Positions 17,743 through 27,371 of a stretch of 64,000 bases of DNA are shown in pieces (within the stretch, counting starts at the first letter, position 1; each line of letters opens with the position of its first letter). The notes beneath the pieces are model-generated. The model was not told where the DNA came from. It did no database searches and saw only the letters and a list, made by a program, of their open reading frames with translations. The stretch is from Planococcus sp. MB-3u-03 (GTDB taxonomy: Bacteria > Bacillota > Bacilli > Bacillales_A > Planococcaceae), in contig NZ_CP025123.1 of NCBI RefSeq assembly GCF_002833405.1, positions 1 to 64,000 of the forward strand, in the 5' to 3' direction. The translations under genes were made by a program, and so were the position numbers.

Positions 17743-18656
17743 CTAACTTTTTTCTTTCACCAATTCATCAGCCTCTTCAGCCTTCTCTATCTCGCCTTTT
17801 ACTGCTAAGATTTTAGAGTCGCTTTGAAATTTTGTTACATATAGAGATAATTTCTCTTTCTCTTCGAAGTTTTATACCGATTCTTTAATGCCTTTCTTCT
17901 ATTGAATTGGTAGTACATCACTTCTGAAATTCCGTCAGTCGTAAGTAGTTGCACTTCAATATTCGCCTTTCTTAATTGCATTTGAGCAGCAGTCACTCGA
18001 CGATGCAGCTCACTAAAGGCTTTTTCAATAATCTTTTCTTCCAATTCTTCCTGTGTTTCGGCTCTAATATCTTTTTCGTCAATCGTATAATCGAAGATCA
18101 TGAATCGCTTTGTTTCATAACGCGGAGTAGAAGTCTGCCAATCTTGCAAATCTCGAATTAAGTTTTCTCCATACTCGCGAGCCAACGGATTTAAGTCGTC
18201 CTCTTCTTTCATCGTTCTTTGGATTTCTTCTATCGGATCCGTCAGATCAACGAAGCGGTTTTGCAAGTACCAGCGAACGCTATTCACTTGAGCCAACCAA
18301 GTTTCAAAAACAGCATCGACGCCTTCTTGCTCTTCCGGATTCATGAGAAAGTAATTTACCGGTTGAACTTCGGCCATAATTGAAAATACATTTCCGTGTT
18401 GAACGATCATATGATTTTCAATTCCTACTAAGTTTGGGAAAAAGTCTTTAAACGGATTGGCTTCGACTTCGTCCTCATCCTCGTTTTTCTGTTTTTTCTT
18501 ATTCACTTTGCCTTTGTATTTTTGATTGCCTTTTTTCGCTTCCTTCCAAGGCAAGATTGGTTCCTTCATTGCTATCTTTGCGATGATGTACATTACAAGC
18601 CCTAGGATGACTAAGAATAGAAGATCTCTCATTCCTCTGAACGCCCCTTTCTCCAA
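17743..18656 (-). CDS. TraC/VirB4-N-like membrane protein (frameshift near the C-terminus)
   Basis: One transmembrane segment (residues about 9-26), a basic/acidic linker (KKKQKNEDEDEVEANP), then a domain resembling the N-terminal domain of VirB4/TraC proteins (FPNLVGIENHMIVQHGNVFSIMAEVQPVNYFLMNPEEQE). It overlaps the PrgI gene by 28 bases. As written the frame stops at 17835 (RNYLYM). One extra A in the run at 17873-17870 instead gives NFEEKEKLSLYVTKFQSDSKILAVKGEIEKAEEADELVKEKS ending at 17743, which reads like natural protein. The end given is for that corrected frame. Confidence 0.65.
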
Positions 18657-18958
18657 CTTCCGTATTGAGTTTTTCTTTGCAACACGATCCAGTAATAAGC
18701 ATCGCGGTTCATATTGTGTTTACCGACTTTTATAAATCCGAGAAATACGATGATGAATCCCACAGGCGCTGCGCTGATTATTGCAGCTGCCGCTCCGACA
18801 AACCATGAAATTTTTGCAAACAGTAAATAGACAAATGGAACGTAGGTGTATAAAAGGATGCCCCCAACGACTAAGTAAATTAGCTGTCTTTTTGAAATAA
18901 CTCCCATGATTTCTTTCTGTTCACTGGACATATCAACCGGTACTTTTGCAACTCTCAC
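18629..18958 (-). CDS. PrgI/VirB3-like membrane protein, 109 aa
   Basis: Begins MRVAKVPVDMSSEQKEIMGVISKRQLIYL, the typical start of the PrgI family, then two transmembrane segments (about 29-50 and 54-80) and a C-terminal MNRDAYYWIVLQRK. The family is the Gram-positive counterpart of VirB3 and sits just before VirB4-type genes, as here. It overlaps the next gene. Confidence 0.85.
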   Translation of the reverse strand: MRVAKVPVDMSSEQKEIMGVISKRQLIYLVVGGILLYTYVPFVYLLFAKISWFVGAAAAIISAAPVGFIIVFLGFIKVGKHNMNRDAYYWIVLQRKTQYGSWRKGRSEE

Positions 18959-18987
18959 TTAATTTGACTCCCTCCGTATAAAAGAAT

Positions 18988-19024
18988 AAAAACACCTTCA
19001 TCAATTCAAATGAAGGTGTTTTTG
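18988..19024 (-). terminator. Intercistronic terminator between pilin and PrgI genes
   Basis: AAAACACCTTCATTTG and its complement CAAATGAAGGTGTTTTT form a strong hairpin with T run in the transcription direction. Only part of the transcripts would continue, giving more VirB2-like pilin than the other parts. Confidence 0.85.
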
Positions 19025-19042
19025 CTCATGGCGTTGAACTGG

Positions 19043-19405
19043 TTAACCTCCAATGCCCGTAGCCCAGCCAGCGATGTCGTATGCTTTGTAAATGACAAAG
19101 ATACCGGCAATTGCAAAGCCTAGAGCGCCCATACCTGCGGAACGTTTTTGAGGGTTACCTGCGCTACCTGAGAGTAAAATTGCTCCTACGACGATACAAG
19201 CAACTCCCCAAAGACCACCAAGACCCATAATCAAGTAAACGACTTTCTGTAGATCATCAAAAAGTCCATCGGTGCTGCCTGTATCACTGATGCCTGCTTG
19301 ATTCAGTGCTTTAGATACGTTCGCTGATGCTGACGTTGCCATAAAAGCGGTTGTGGCCAGTGCAGCCAATAATGAAACCTTGAGTTTTGAAGCACCTTTC
19401 TTCAT
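19043..19405 (-). CDS. VirB2-like T4SS pilin/major membrane component, 120 aa
   Basis: Signal peptide (MKKGASKLKVSLLAALATTAFMATSASA), then two hydrophobic segments (VYLIMGLGGLWGVACIVVGAILL and GALGFAIAGIFVIYKAYDI) separated by a short polar basic loop (GSAGNPQKRSAG), the VirB2/TrbC pattern. It is the first gene of the operon, has a good ribosome binding site (TCGGAGGTGGG) and follows leader B. The terminator behind it fits high expression of a structural subunit. Confidence 0.85.
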   Translation of the reverse strand: MKKGASKLKVSLLAALATTAFMATSASANVSKALNQAGISDTGSTDGLFDDLQKVVYLIMGLGGLWGVACIVVGAILLSGSAGNPQKRSAGMGALGFAIAGIFVIYKAYDIAGWATGIGG

Positions 19406-19450
19406 GTTCCCACCTCCGAGTGATTTGCGGAATTTCTCCAGAAAAAACGA

Positions 19451-19521
19451 AAAAACCCCACTCTAAACACGATAAACTTGCGCACAGCAGTGCGAAGTCG
19501 TGTTTACAGTGGGGTGCTCCC
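19451..19521 (-). promoter_or_regulatory. Attenuator-like leader of the T4SS operon (copy B)
   Basis: GGGAGCACCCC (19521-19511) opens a long hairpin: ACCCCACT pairs with AGTGGGGT, and TAAACACGA with TCGTGTTTA. A T-rich run follows, then the ribosome binding site of the pilin gene. It lies about 26 bases after the -10. Confidence 0.8.
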
Positions 19522-19546
19522 ATTGACTTGTCATTTAATTACTCTT

Positions 19547-19575
19547 ATCATACCCAATTCCTAAAATTACCGCAA
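19547..19575 (-). promoter_or_regulatory. Promoter of the T4SS operon
   Basis: TTGCGG (19575-19570), a 17-base spacer and TATGAT (19552-19547) read on the minus strand, followed by leader B. Confidence 0.75.
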
Positions 19576-19655
19576 TGGCTTTTTAAAATATTTTCCATAA
19601 AAGTTTTGGGTTTGAAATAGCACTAATGAATAATAGTCAAAAGTAAAATATAAAT

Positions 19656-19684
19656 TTGATGTGTTAAAATAACATCTATAATTT
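19656..19684 (+). promoter_or_regulatory. Promoter of the YobI-like pseudogene
   Basis: TTGATG, 17 bases, TAATTT, followed after about 45 bases by AAGGAGG and the ATG at 19740. Confidence 0.5.
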
Positions 19685-19739
19685 GTAAATTTATTCTATA
19701 CAATATAGCTATTCTCACAATCTGTTAAGGAGGACAATA

Positions 19740-22700
19740 TGAATAAAACTATAAAAGTGGAATCTAAAGTTTCAACTCCTGTTGAATTAAAAATGAAGAA
19801 CATCCACTGTTAGAGACCAATTACATTAAATTTAAAAATTAACCCCAATAACTAATTCTAAAATACATACTTATGAAGAAGGATTGGACTTTGTCTTCGC
19901 TCATGAAGATATTAAAATGTTGCTATAACTGGTCCATATGGAGCGGGTAAAACAAGTTTAATTAATACTTATAAAGAGCTTAACCCAGAAAAATTTTTAA
20001 ATATATCGCTTGCTCTTTTCAACCAGAAAAATGAGAGTAGTATAAAAGACGAATCAAAACCTCGGAAGAGGAAGAACCAATCAAGGCGAAATCTGAACAA
20101 CCTCTTGAGGATAACATTTTGGAAGCAAAATTTTAAATCAGCTATTGCATCAAATAGACTCAAAAATTCCTAAAACCAACTTTAAAATAAAAGAAAAATT
20201 CCACAGAAAAGGATAGTCTGGAATACTATTTTAGTTCTTATGCTTGGACTGTCTATTCTATTTTTTTTTATTTTTATAACTCTTGGATTACTTTTATTCC
20301 TAAGTTGTCTAATAATATGATATTAGGCATTGCAAATGTTAGTACAGTTCCTGAAGTTAAACTCGCAGTCGGTGTTACAAGCATTTTAATTGTATCTAAG
20401 TTTTATATGATCTATTTGTAATACAAAATAATAGAAATATTTTCAAGAAGCTAAATTTACAAGGAAATCAAATTGAAATTTTGGAAGAAAGCGATGATTC
20501 CTATTTTGATAAATATCTCAATGAAGTTTTTATATTTTCGAAAATTCTGGCGCAGATGCGATAATCTTTGAAGATATCGACCGTTACAATGCAAACCAAA
20601 TATTTGGGAAGCTGAGAGAAATAAATACATTAATTAATAATAAGAAAAAGAATGATAATAAGAAGCAGAATAATAAATTAGTCAGTTTCTTCTATAAACA
20701 CAATCCAAAGGTTAGTGCATTCATCGAAAGAAAACAAAATTATTTTTAAAAAGACGAATTCAATAATTTTGATAAGCCTCTGCGATTTATTTATTCTTTA
20801 AGAGATGATGTATTTGTTTCGAAAGATCGTACTAAGTTTTCGATTTTATCCTTCCGGTTGTGCCGGTGCTAGATGGATCGAATTCTATGAGCAATTCTTA
20901 AGAGTTTGAAGATGAGGTTAAAGAAAAACATTAGATACCCAGTTTCTACAGGGGGTATCTTTATACGTAGACGACATGCGGATATTAAAGAACATCTATA
21001 ATGAATTTTAGTTTATAAAAAGACTAGATACGATTGAACTCGATTTGAATAAATTGCTAGCTTTAGTTACTTATAAAAACATATTTCGAGAGATTTTGGT
21101 GAACTACAATTGAGTGCTGGATTTGTTTACAATCTGTTTAACGAAAACCTAATTTTTGAAGGAAGAAATTGCCACTATCGAAAGGCAAATTTGTGAAAAC
21201 AAAACCTTCTAACTGAAATTCATAACGAAAATTAAATAGTATTGAAGAGCTTGACGCCATTTATTTTCACATCCCTCATATACTGAAATCAGTAAAAGGA
21301 CAGTCTATTGAAAAGTATGAGCGTAGGATTGATTTAATTAAAGCCATAAGAGAAAATCCGGCATCAGTTGTGGTCGTAGACGGTAGATATGCTCAAAATA
21401 TCCGTTCTATGGATGTGAGTCAGTTTCTAAGTGATATGGAATCTAACCCTGAATACTCAGAACGAAAAACTCATTCAAGATAAAACATTTCTAGAAGATG
21501 AAAGAATATCTTTAGAACTACAACAACTCAAAAAGAAAAGCAATTATTAAGCAAAAATAAACTACAAAATATTATAAACAAATCTAACATTGATTCGATC
21601 TTTAAAAGTAAGCATACCAATGAATTGGGCATCAACAATTACTTTAAAGAGATAAGGAGCAGTCCATACTTCCTTTGATAAAGTATTTAATTAGAAATGG
21701 ATATATAGATGAGACATACCCTGATTATATGACTTATTTTATGCTACTAGTTTGACTATTGAAGATAAAATATTCCTAAGAAGTATTTCTGATGAAGAAG
21801 CTAAGGATCCCAATTACCATTTGAAAACCTTGAATTAATAGTTTCAAGACTTGACGCTGCTGATTTTCAAAGAAGTGAAATATTAAACTATGAATTATTG
21901 GAGTATCTTCTCAGTACTTTGATTCGAATCTTGTCTATCTAGAAACTTTTATTAAGCAACTAGAAGAATCCAAGAACTTCACATTTATAGAAGGTTTTTA
22001 GGGTTAGAAACCCACACAAAATATTCATTAGTATCTAAAATTGATATGGCCACATTTCTTCCTAGAAGTCATTAGTATAAGTAACTACGATGAACTACTG
22101 AAGAAAGAAATTTCGTTAGCCCTTTTAAATTATTCTAGTGTAGATGAATTGAATCATATTAATAAAGACAGCCAACTCGAAACATATATCAAATAACGAA
22201 GGCTTCTTAAATCTTGAGAATCCAGATATTAATAAGATAACCGAAAACTAGATTTGTTGAACGTTAGGTTTAAAGATCTTAACTTTGAAATTTCTCATAC
22301 GGAATTACTTAAAGAAGTATACGAAATGAAATTGTCTGAACTGAACTTCCTATTGATATGTAAATTTTAAAACATATTTATTTAATTGAAAGTGATACAT
22401 CTCTTACTCATAAGAATTACAGTTTGATTAGGACCAAAAGAATGAAAGTTTATACGATTACGTTAACAATAATATTCAAGAATATTTAGAGGTTGTATTA
22501 GAGAATTGCGAAGAAAAATAACTGATGAAGAACCTGCTATTTTAGAGTTATTAAATAACCAAAATGTTGAGTTTGATACGAAAATCAAATATATCAATTT
22601 CTTGGTTAACAAGGTTAAAGATCTAAATGAAATTAAGGATATTGGATCATGGCCAACCGCATTAGCACATGGAATTATATTAAACGAACCTTCTAATGTT

Positions 22701-23661
22701 ACATCGTATTTTTCAAGAATGAGAACGGCCTAGATTCTTATTTAGTTGATTTTATTAATGAATTTGAATTAGGTTTATCTTTTGAACCCGATTTCCTTAA
22801 TGCCAATTTTGGTGAGGATGCAGCAGAATCGTTCTATGATGCAGTTATCCAAGCAAACACTTTAGCTAACAAGCAATACAAGTCTATTTTAAGCTCTTTC
22901 GATTGGCACTATGATGAATTTGAAATTGAAGGTGTCGAAAGCGAAAAGTTTCAATATTAATAGACCTAGGATAATCTCAATGTCAGAAGAAAACTTAACG
23001 TTTCTTAGAGAGCGATATGATGAGCTGAAAGAACAGTTTATTATTAAAATATAGACGATTATTTAGAGTTGCTAAACCCCGAAATCTATAGACTTGATGA
23101 GGCACTGTTCTTACTAGAATCATCCATTAGCATTCCACAAAATTAATAGTATTAAAACATAATGACAGCGAAATAAGCCTAAGAGAGAGAGAGTTAGCTA
23201 CAGAAATTAAAGGGTATATTATCGAGAATCACTTTGATTTAAAAGACTTTCAGTTCTTACTGGATAATTACAGTAATGAAAAACGTCAGATTCAAGAAAA
23301 GATAATAAAATTGATCTCTGAACAATTTAGTTACGTGTTAAAAGAAAAGCTATCAATACCCTTCAACGTTCTGAAGGAAATTTATTTGCATAAGCAGCTG
23401 TCAGAACAACAAAATAAGCAATTGTTAGTCTTGAATTTGAAAGACTACGTCCTTAATGAAGCCTACGAATTGTTTGCTACCCTAAACTCAAAAGAGTATT
23501 TAAGTTTGTTTGAGGGAGGACGGCCAAAGATCCCGAAAACTGATATCGACAAACAACTATTGGATGTCCTCAAAAGTAAAAATTGGATATCATATAGCGT
23601 CGATAAAAACGAACCAACATATTTCAGAGCTATTAGTAAAAAAGCAATTAAAAGACACTAA
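19740..23661 (+). pseudogene. Decayed YobI-like P-loop NTPase gene
   Basis: Strung over all three frames are recognisable pieces: EEGLDFVFAHEDIK, then ITGPYGAGKTSLINTYKEL (Walker A), a pair of membrane segments near 20.22-20.42 kb, ADAIIFEDIDRYN (Walker B), LREINTLINN, RFIYSLRDDVFVSKDRTKF and VPVLDGSNS. This is the pattern of the large YobI-type NTPases (about 1,200 aa), which fits the 3.9-kb length. There are many single-base indels and stops throughout. The longest open pieces are 22506-22733 and 23311-23661. Promoter and ribosome binding site are still visible. The region is more AT-rich than its neighbours. The family's role is poorly known. Confidence 0.8.
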
Positions 23662-23691
23662 ACTTTATATTTTTCCCAGTTAAGTTGTAAT

Positions 23692-23736
23692 AAAAAAGAC
23701 GTTCACAAGGTGATTTCTCACTTTGTGAACGTCTTT
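23692..23736. terminator. Bidirectional terminator
   Basis: AAAAGACGTTCACAA and TTGTGAACGTCTTTT with an inner GTGA/TCAC stem, between the YobI-like pseudogene and the converging primase-like gene. Confidence 0.9.
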
Positions 23737-23752
23737 TACTTTAAAGATTCTT

Positions 23753-24997
23753 TTAAAACTCTTTTATCTGCGGAAATTTGGAATTCAAAAACATATCATC
23801 AATTCCCTTTCCATCTTCTTCGTTCCACATTGCCATGCGCACTTCATAACCCTCTGATTTTAAATGCGTAATGAAATCCTTCAGTGGTCTTAAAACATCC
23901 GGATTCGAAAGCATATCCATATCATATGCCAATGTAACAATGCGTGTATTCATTTCTTCCAATACTTCCATAACGTTAAACCAAGTTGAGACACCTGGTA
24001 ATCCAATGAAAGTCGGTGTTTTTTCTTGATCGATAATTTGTCCGGATTTGTAAAGCCGCGCCATATGTTCTACTGCAATATCTGCTTTTAGAGCACCTTC
24101 GGTAATCCAAACAGAATCAGTTTGATGAATCTCCCCTTCTTCCCAATCCTGCAGCTGGCTTACTGGAACAGCTACATGAACTGGCAAGGGATTCCCCGCT
24201 CCTGTTCCTTGCTCTTTGTTAGCTGAAGATAACCAAAAATACCGCTGCCCTTTCTTCAAACACACAGAACCATAGTTGCCATTCGTCATAATGGTAATAC
24301 GTTCGCCTTCAGACAAGTATTCCTCTTTATACACTTCGCCATCAATTTTTACTTGTACCTTGTTTGGTTTTTCAATAATCTCAGCTGTAACGTGATCATT
24401 GAATGTCCCTTCAAGGACCGCTTTAAATCCTGGATTATCTACTCGAATTTGAAATCCTGTTAGTTGATTGCGCGTATTGCGGTATGGAATCAAGATACCT
24501 GGTGCACCTGCAATCATCCAGCCGTATTTATTCTTAAAGAAACCAGGCACACCTTCAAAGGCTTCTTCACTCACGTGATTGAGCATGGCCTTTGTTGTAT
24601 CCCATGATTTCGCTGGAAACGTGCGATACTTTCTGTGGTGAATTTCTTTTTCTTGCATCGAACGACTCGGCCCTGTTAAGTGTTCATGATGAACATCTTG
24701 AAGATATGTGTTTTCAAGCATTGCGCCATAGACAGCATTCAGCTGCTGAACAGGCGCTTTCTCGCTCTCTAAAATATACTCTTCGAGATTCTTTTCTTTT
24801 GATACCGGTTCTTTCAAGAAGTGAAGCCAAGAGGTCATTTTTTTCGAGAAGATAATCTTACTTTCTACTCGAATACAGACCACGCGGTTCCCATCACTGT
24901 GCAGCATACAACCCCCGCTTTTTCCGCAAATCGGACAAGTCTCACGAATGATTTCATACCAATCTTTCATTCTTGTGCGTCTCAACGTGCCTCTCAT
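23753..24997 (-). CDS. Primase-like protein with zinc-finger and Toprim-like domain, 414 aa
   Basis: N-terminal zinc-ribbon-type motif (ETCPICGKSGGCMLH, then VVCIR, residues about 18-40), as in CHC2-type primase domains. A middle part has PGILIPYRNTRNQLTGFQIRVDNP, and a C-terminal DUF3854/Toprim-like domain has VWITEGALKADIA, a Walker-like TLAYDMDM and a final DGKGIDDMF. Plasmid primases and primase-helicases share this order. No helicase P-loop was seen, so helicase function is not expected. ATG 24997 has GAAGGAGAGG upstream. It follows the DUF4258 gene in one operon under leader G. Confidence 0.75.
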   Translation of the reverse strand: MRGTLRRTRMKDWYEIIRETCPICGKSGGCMLHSDGNRVVCIRVESKIIFSKKMTSWLHFLKEPVSKEKNLEEYILESEKAPVQQLNAVYGAMLENTYLQDVHHEHLTGPSRSMQEKEIHHRKYRTFPAKSWDTTKAMLNHVSEEAFEGVPGFFKNKYGWMIAGAPGILIPYRNTRNQLTGFQIRVDNPGFKAVLEGTFNDHVTAEIIEKPNKVQVKIDGEVYKEEYLSEGERITIMTNGNYGSVCLKKGQRYFWLSSANKEQGTGAGNPLPVHVAVPVSQLQDWEEGEIHQTDSVWITEGALKADIAVEHMARLYKSGQIIDQEKTPTFIGLPGVSTWFNVMEVLEEMNTRIVTLAYDMDMLSNPDVLRPLKDFITHLKSEGYEVRMAMWNEEDGKGIDDMFLNSKFPQIKEF

Positions 24998-25014
24998 AAT
25001 ATCCTCTCCTTCGA

Positions 25015-25314
25015 TTAGATTATTCTTTTGAATCGTTTATGGATTGGTGGCATCGCCGTAACAATTCTGTACTTTGCAGGCTTCTTGCCTCTCCCAATAA
25101 TCAAAACCATCGGCAGTCCATCCGTATCACATCCTTCAATCTCAAATGCGATTCGGTTGTTATACATAGTCGTTCGCGTCATTTCTCCCTGCATAATGCA
25201 GTTGATCATATCAGAACGCGTATAGCCCCGCTTTTCAATGCGTAAAAACGTGTGCCCTGATATTTGAACCTTTCCTTGCATTAATGCTTTTTTAATCATA
25301 CGTTGCTCATCCAT
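25015..25314 (-). CDS. DUF4258-type protein, 99 aa
   Basis: Small basic protein with VQISGHTFLRIEKRGYTRSDMINCIMQGE and a following beta hairpin, the H-x(4)-R-x(2)-RG-...-I-x-G pattern of DUF4258, related in fold to RelE/BrnT-type small proteins. It lies first in the primase operon behind leader G. A toxin role is not supported, since no partner antitoxin was seen. Confidence 0.65.
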   Translation of the reverse strand: MDEQRMIKKALMQGKVQISGHTFLRIEKRGYTRSDMINCIMQGEMTRTTMYNNRIAFEIEGCDTDGLPMVLIIGRGKKPAKYRIVTAMPPIHKRFKRII

Positions 25315-25351
25315 AGTCCTTCGCCCCTTTCATTCGTCATTTTTCGACAAG

Positions 25352-25454
25352 AAAAAAAGCCCCTGGACTGATTAATAGACAATAGCAAAAGCTATCTCCA
25401 AATCAGCCCAAAGGCTTTTTCTAATCGTCACCGTCGGAGCGGGTTTCGCTCGAC
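25352..25454 (-). promoter_or_regulatory. Structured leader RNA with terminator (second leader family, copy G)
   Basis: On the minus strand: GTCGAGCG-loop-CGCTC hairpin, CGACGGTGACGA, then AAAGCCTTTGGGCTGATT pairing with AATCAGTCCAGGGGCTTT (wobbles allowed) around an inner ATAGC/GCTAT stem, and seven T. The same order recurs at 27213-27317. The 5' arm can also fold on itself (AGCC/GGCT). Confidence 0.8.
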
Positions 25455-25489
25455 ATAGTAAATTTAAAAATTTTTAATAAATTTACTAT
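25455..25489. repeat. 12-bp inverted repeat, AT-rich
   Basis: ATAGTAAATTTA and TAAATTTACTAT with an 11-base spacer, directly before leader G. It may be an operator or a weak terminator of the TadZ-like gene. Confidence 0.7.
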
Positions 25490-25501
25490 ATCACTTCTAA
25501 T

Positions 25502-27013
25502 TTAGCCGTTCAAGATTTTCTGAAATCCTTTAGACTTCGTTAGCTGCTCCCACCAGTTCGCTTTTTTCTCTTGTAACTGGAATGATGGCCCGATTAGATG
25601 TCTAGCGAGCTGATGATATGGCTTTTGCACTTTTTCTCTTACACCCGCTTGAAAGTAAAGCGGTTGGTTTTGATAATAATTTCTCGCTGTTTCTTCCCAC
25701 AAGGGAGGCATTTCAGCTAATAAGTTACTGCCTAACCCTTCTGATATAATGCCAGGTTTTGAAGCTGAAATTGATTTGTTGTGAATCAAGTGAACATCTA
25801 AGCCGGACGATTCCTTAATTCCTTTAATGTATCCTTTCCAGCTATTCAATTGCTGCACCCGGTCGTCTACCAATATCCATAGTTCATCTAAATACCTTAG
25901 CGATTCTTTTGTAAAGGCAGCCATTTCCCCAGTGGGTATATCAATTAACGTCACATCATAGATGCCGGTCATTCGATAAAATGCGTCGAATGAGTCGGGA
26001 TTCCAATGATGTTTACCATCTTTCGTATTTAAGGGGAAAAACTTCACACCCCGATACACCCACTCGCTATTTCCAATTGCTTGATCCGCATGTAAGTTTT
26101 CGGCCAAGCTCACCCATTTATCTGGAACGGAACCATATCGAAGCAGCCAGTCTTTTAATATGTGATTACTTGTTAAGCTCTCTAAAACCGCCGTATGAAT
26201 TCGGTTCTCTGCAAGAAAGAATGAAAAGTTTAAAATGAACGACGTGACGCCCATCGCCGGGAGCGGGGACCAGACCCCGATCGTTTTAAACTCATCCATT
26301 TGCGGACCGGTCAGGCTTTTTTGAATACTACGAAGTCTTTTAGAATAACTGGCATTTTCACTAGCTGATGGTGAATGTTCAACAACCGCTTCTACTTCTT
26401 CCGCTTTACTATCTGCAGGAGCATCATCGATCTGCTGAATTTCGTTCAGTTCCTGCTCTTGTGATTCACGCGCAATATCTTCCATTTCCTCTTCTGAGAG
26501 TGGCGGTTCTTCTCCAATATAGGGCTCATCATTGAGTTCTTGTGAGTATGAAGGTGCCCCTTCAGTAAACGAATCAAATGCGTCACTTTCGTCTTCTTCC
26601 ACACCGAGCTCATTTTCGTCCTCTAAAGACATTTCATTTTCATCAATAGGGATAATTGCTTTTATCTCTTCAATTAGCATATCTACATCGAGTTCATTGG
26701 TTTTCTTGTCAATAAGGACTGGAGTACCCGACCATTCCTTCCTTCCGGCATTTTGAGCGTCAACAAAGATAAAATCATCTAATTCTGCAAATTCGCCTTT
26801 CAATGAATCATACTCGGCAGAATCTACCTCTTCATTGAGCAGGAGACACACTTCAGTCTGATAGTCGCTATACCAATTCTGAAATTCTCCAATCGATTGA
26901 AAATCATGAAGTCTATATCCGGCTTCAAATAGTGAACGCTTTATCTGTTCTTTCATCCCTGATGGAAATTCTGTAGTAAATACCGAACACACATGAATTT
27001 GGTCCTTTGCCAT
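25502..27013 (-). CDS. TadZ/CpaE-like protein with degenerate P-loop, 503 aa
   Basis: N-terminal receiver-like region, a long acidic linker (residues about 125-225), then a SIMIBI/MinD-like domain where the expected GKT loop reads VWSPLPAMGVTSFILNFSFFLAENRIHTAVLES. The conserved Walker A lysine is absent, while TGIYDVTLIDIPTGE matches the Walker B strand. Two related proteins lie in the Tad-like operon (50071, 52407). The start at 27013 (MAKDQIHV) is chosen because AAGGAAGGGG precedes it. A longer frame from 27052 runs through the leader hairpin. Probably a localisation or assembly factor. Confidence 0.7.
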   Translation of the reverse strand: MAKDQIHVCSVFTTEFPSGMKEQIKRSLFEAGYRLHDFQSIGEFQNWYSDYQTEVCLLLNEEVDSAEYDSLKGEFAELDDFIFVDAQNAGRKEWSGTPVLIDKKTNELDVDMLIEEIKAIIPIDENEMSLEDENELGVEEDESDAFDSFTEGAPSYSQELNDEPYIGEEPPLSEEEMEDIARESQEQELNEIQQIDDAPADSKAEEVEAVVEHSPSASENASYSKRLRSIQKSLTGPQMDEFKTIGVWSPLPAMGVTSFILNFSFFLAENRIHTAVLESLTSNHILKDWLLRYGSVPDKWVSLAENLHADQAIGNSEWVYRGVKFFPLNTKDGKHHWNPDSFDAFYRMTGIYDVTLIDIPTGEMAAFTKESLRYLDELWILVDDRVQQLNSWKGYIKGIKESSGLDVHLIHNKSISASKPGIISEGLGSNLLAEMPPLWEETARNYYQNQPLYFQAGVREKVQKPYHQLARHLIGPSFQLQEKKANWWEQLTKSKGFQKILNG

Positions 27014-27036
27014 GAAATCCCCTTCCTTTTTAGAAA

Positions 27037-27088
27037 ATAAAAAAGCGCACATTCCCGCTATCTTATGAGATAGCGGTGAATATGCGCA
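27037..27088 (-). promoter_or_regulatory. Leader hairpin/terminator of the TadZ-like gene
   Basis: GCGCATATTCACCGCTATC pairs with GATAGCGGGAATGTGCGC and is followed by TTTTTT, ending about 24 bases before the ATG on the minus strand. It looks like an attenuator but lacks the GGAGCACC start. Confidence 0.75.
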
Positions 27089-27212
27089 GTGCTTGCGTTG
27101 ATTTGAAATTACTTTGACTATAGCACAGCTTTTCCAAAAAAGTAATAACTCTATTTATTTTTATCAGCAGAACGGGTATACTATCAGTATATTCTTTAAT
27201 TTTTTTAATTTT

Positions 27213-27317
27213 GTCGAACGTTACACGTTCTGACGGTGATGACACTAACAAGCCTCTGGGCTGATTTTGACACATAGCTATTTTGCTGTGATGACTAATC
27301 AACCCAGGGGCTTTTTT
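27213..27317 (+). promoter_or_regulatory. Structured leader RNA with terminator (second leader family, copy H)
   Basis: GTCGAACG-loop-CGTTC hairpin, TGACGGTGATGA, then AAGCCTCTGGGCTGATT pairing with AATCAACCCAGGGGCTT and six T, upstream of the Rad52-family gene. The A-T pair in the first stem replaces the G-C pair of copy G, so the stem is supported by covariation. Confidence 0.85.
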
Positions 27318-27371
27318 GCGTTTTCAATTAAAAATTGAAGAGTAAAAACGTTTGGGAAAGGGTGTATTTTT

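Noticed and set aside
25015..25314. Toxin-antitoxin module (DUF4258 with a partner)
   Set aside because: No small antitoxin gene next to it; the neighbour is a primase-like gene.
27014..27052. Longer N-terminus for the TadZ-like protein
   Set aside because: It would translate part of the leader hairpin and T run; the ATG at 27013 has a strong ribosome binding site.
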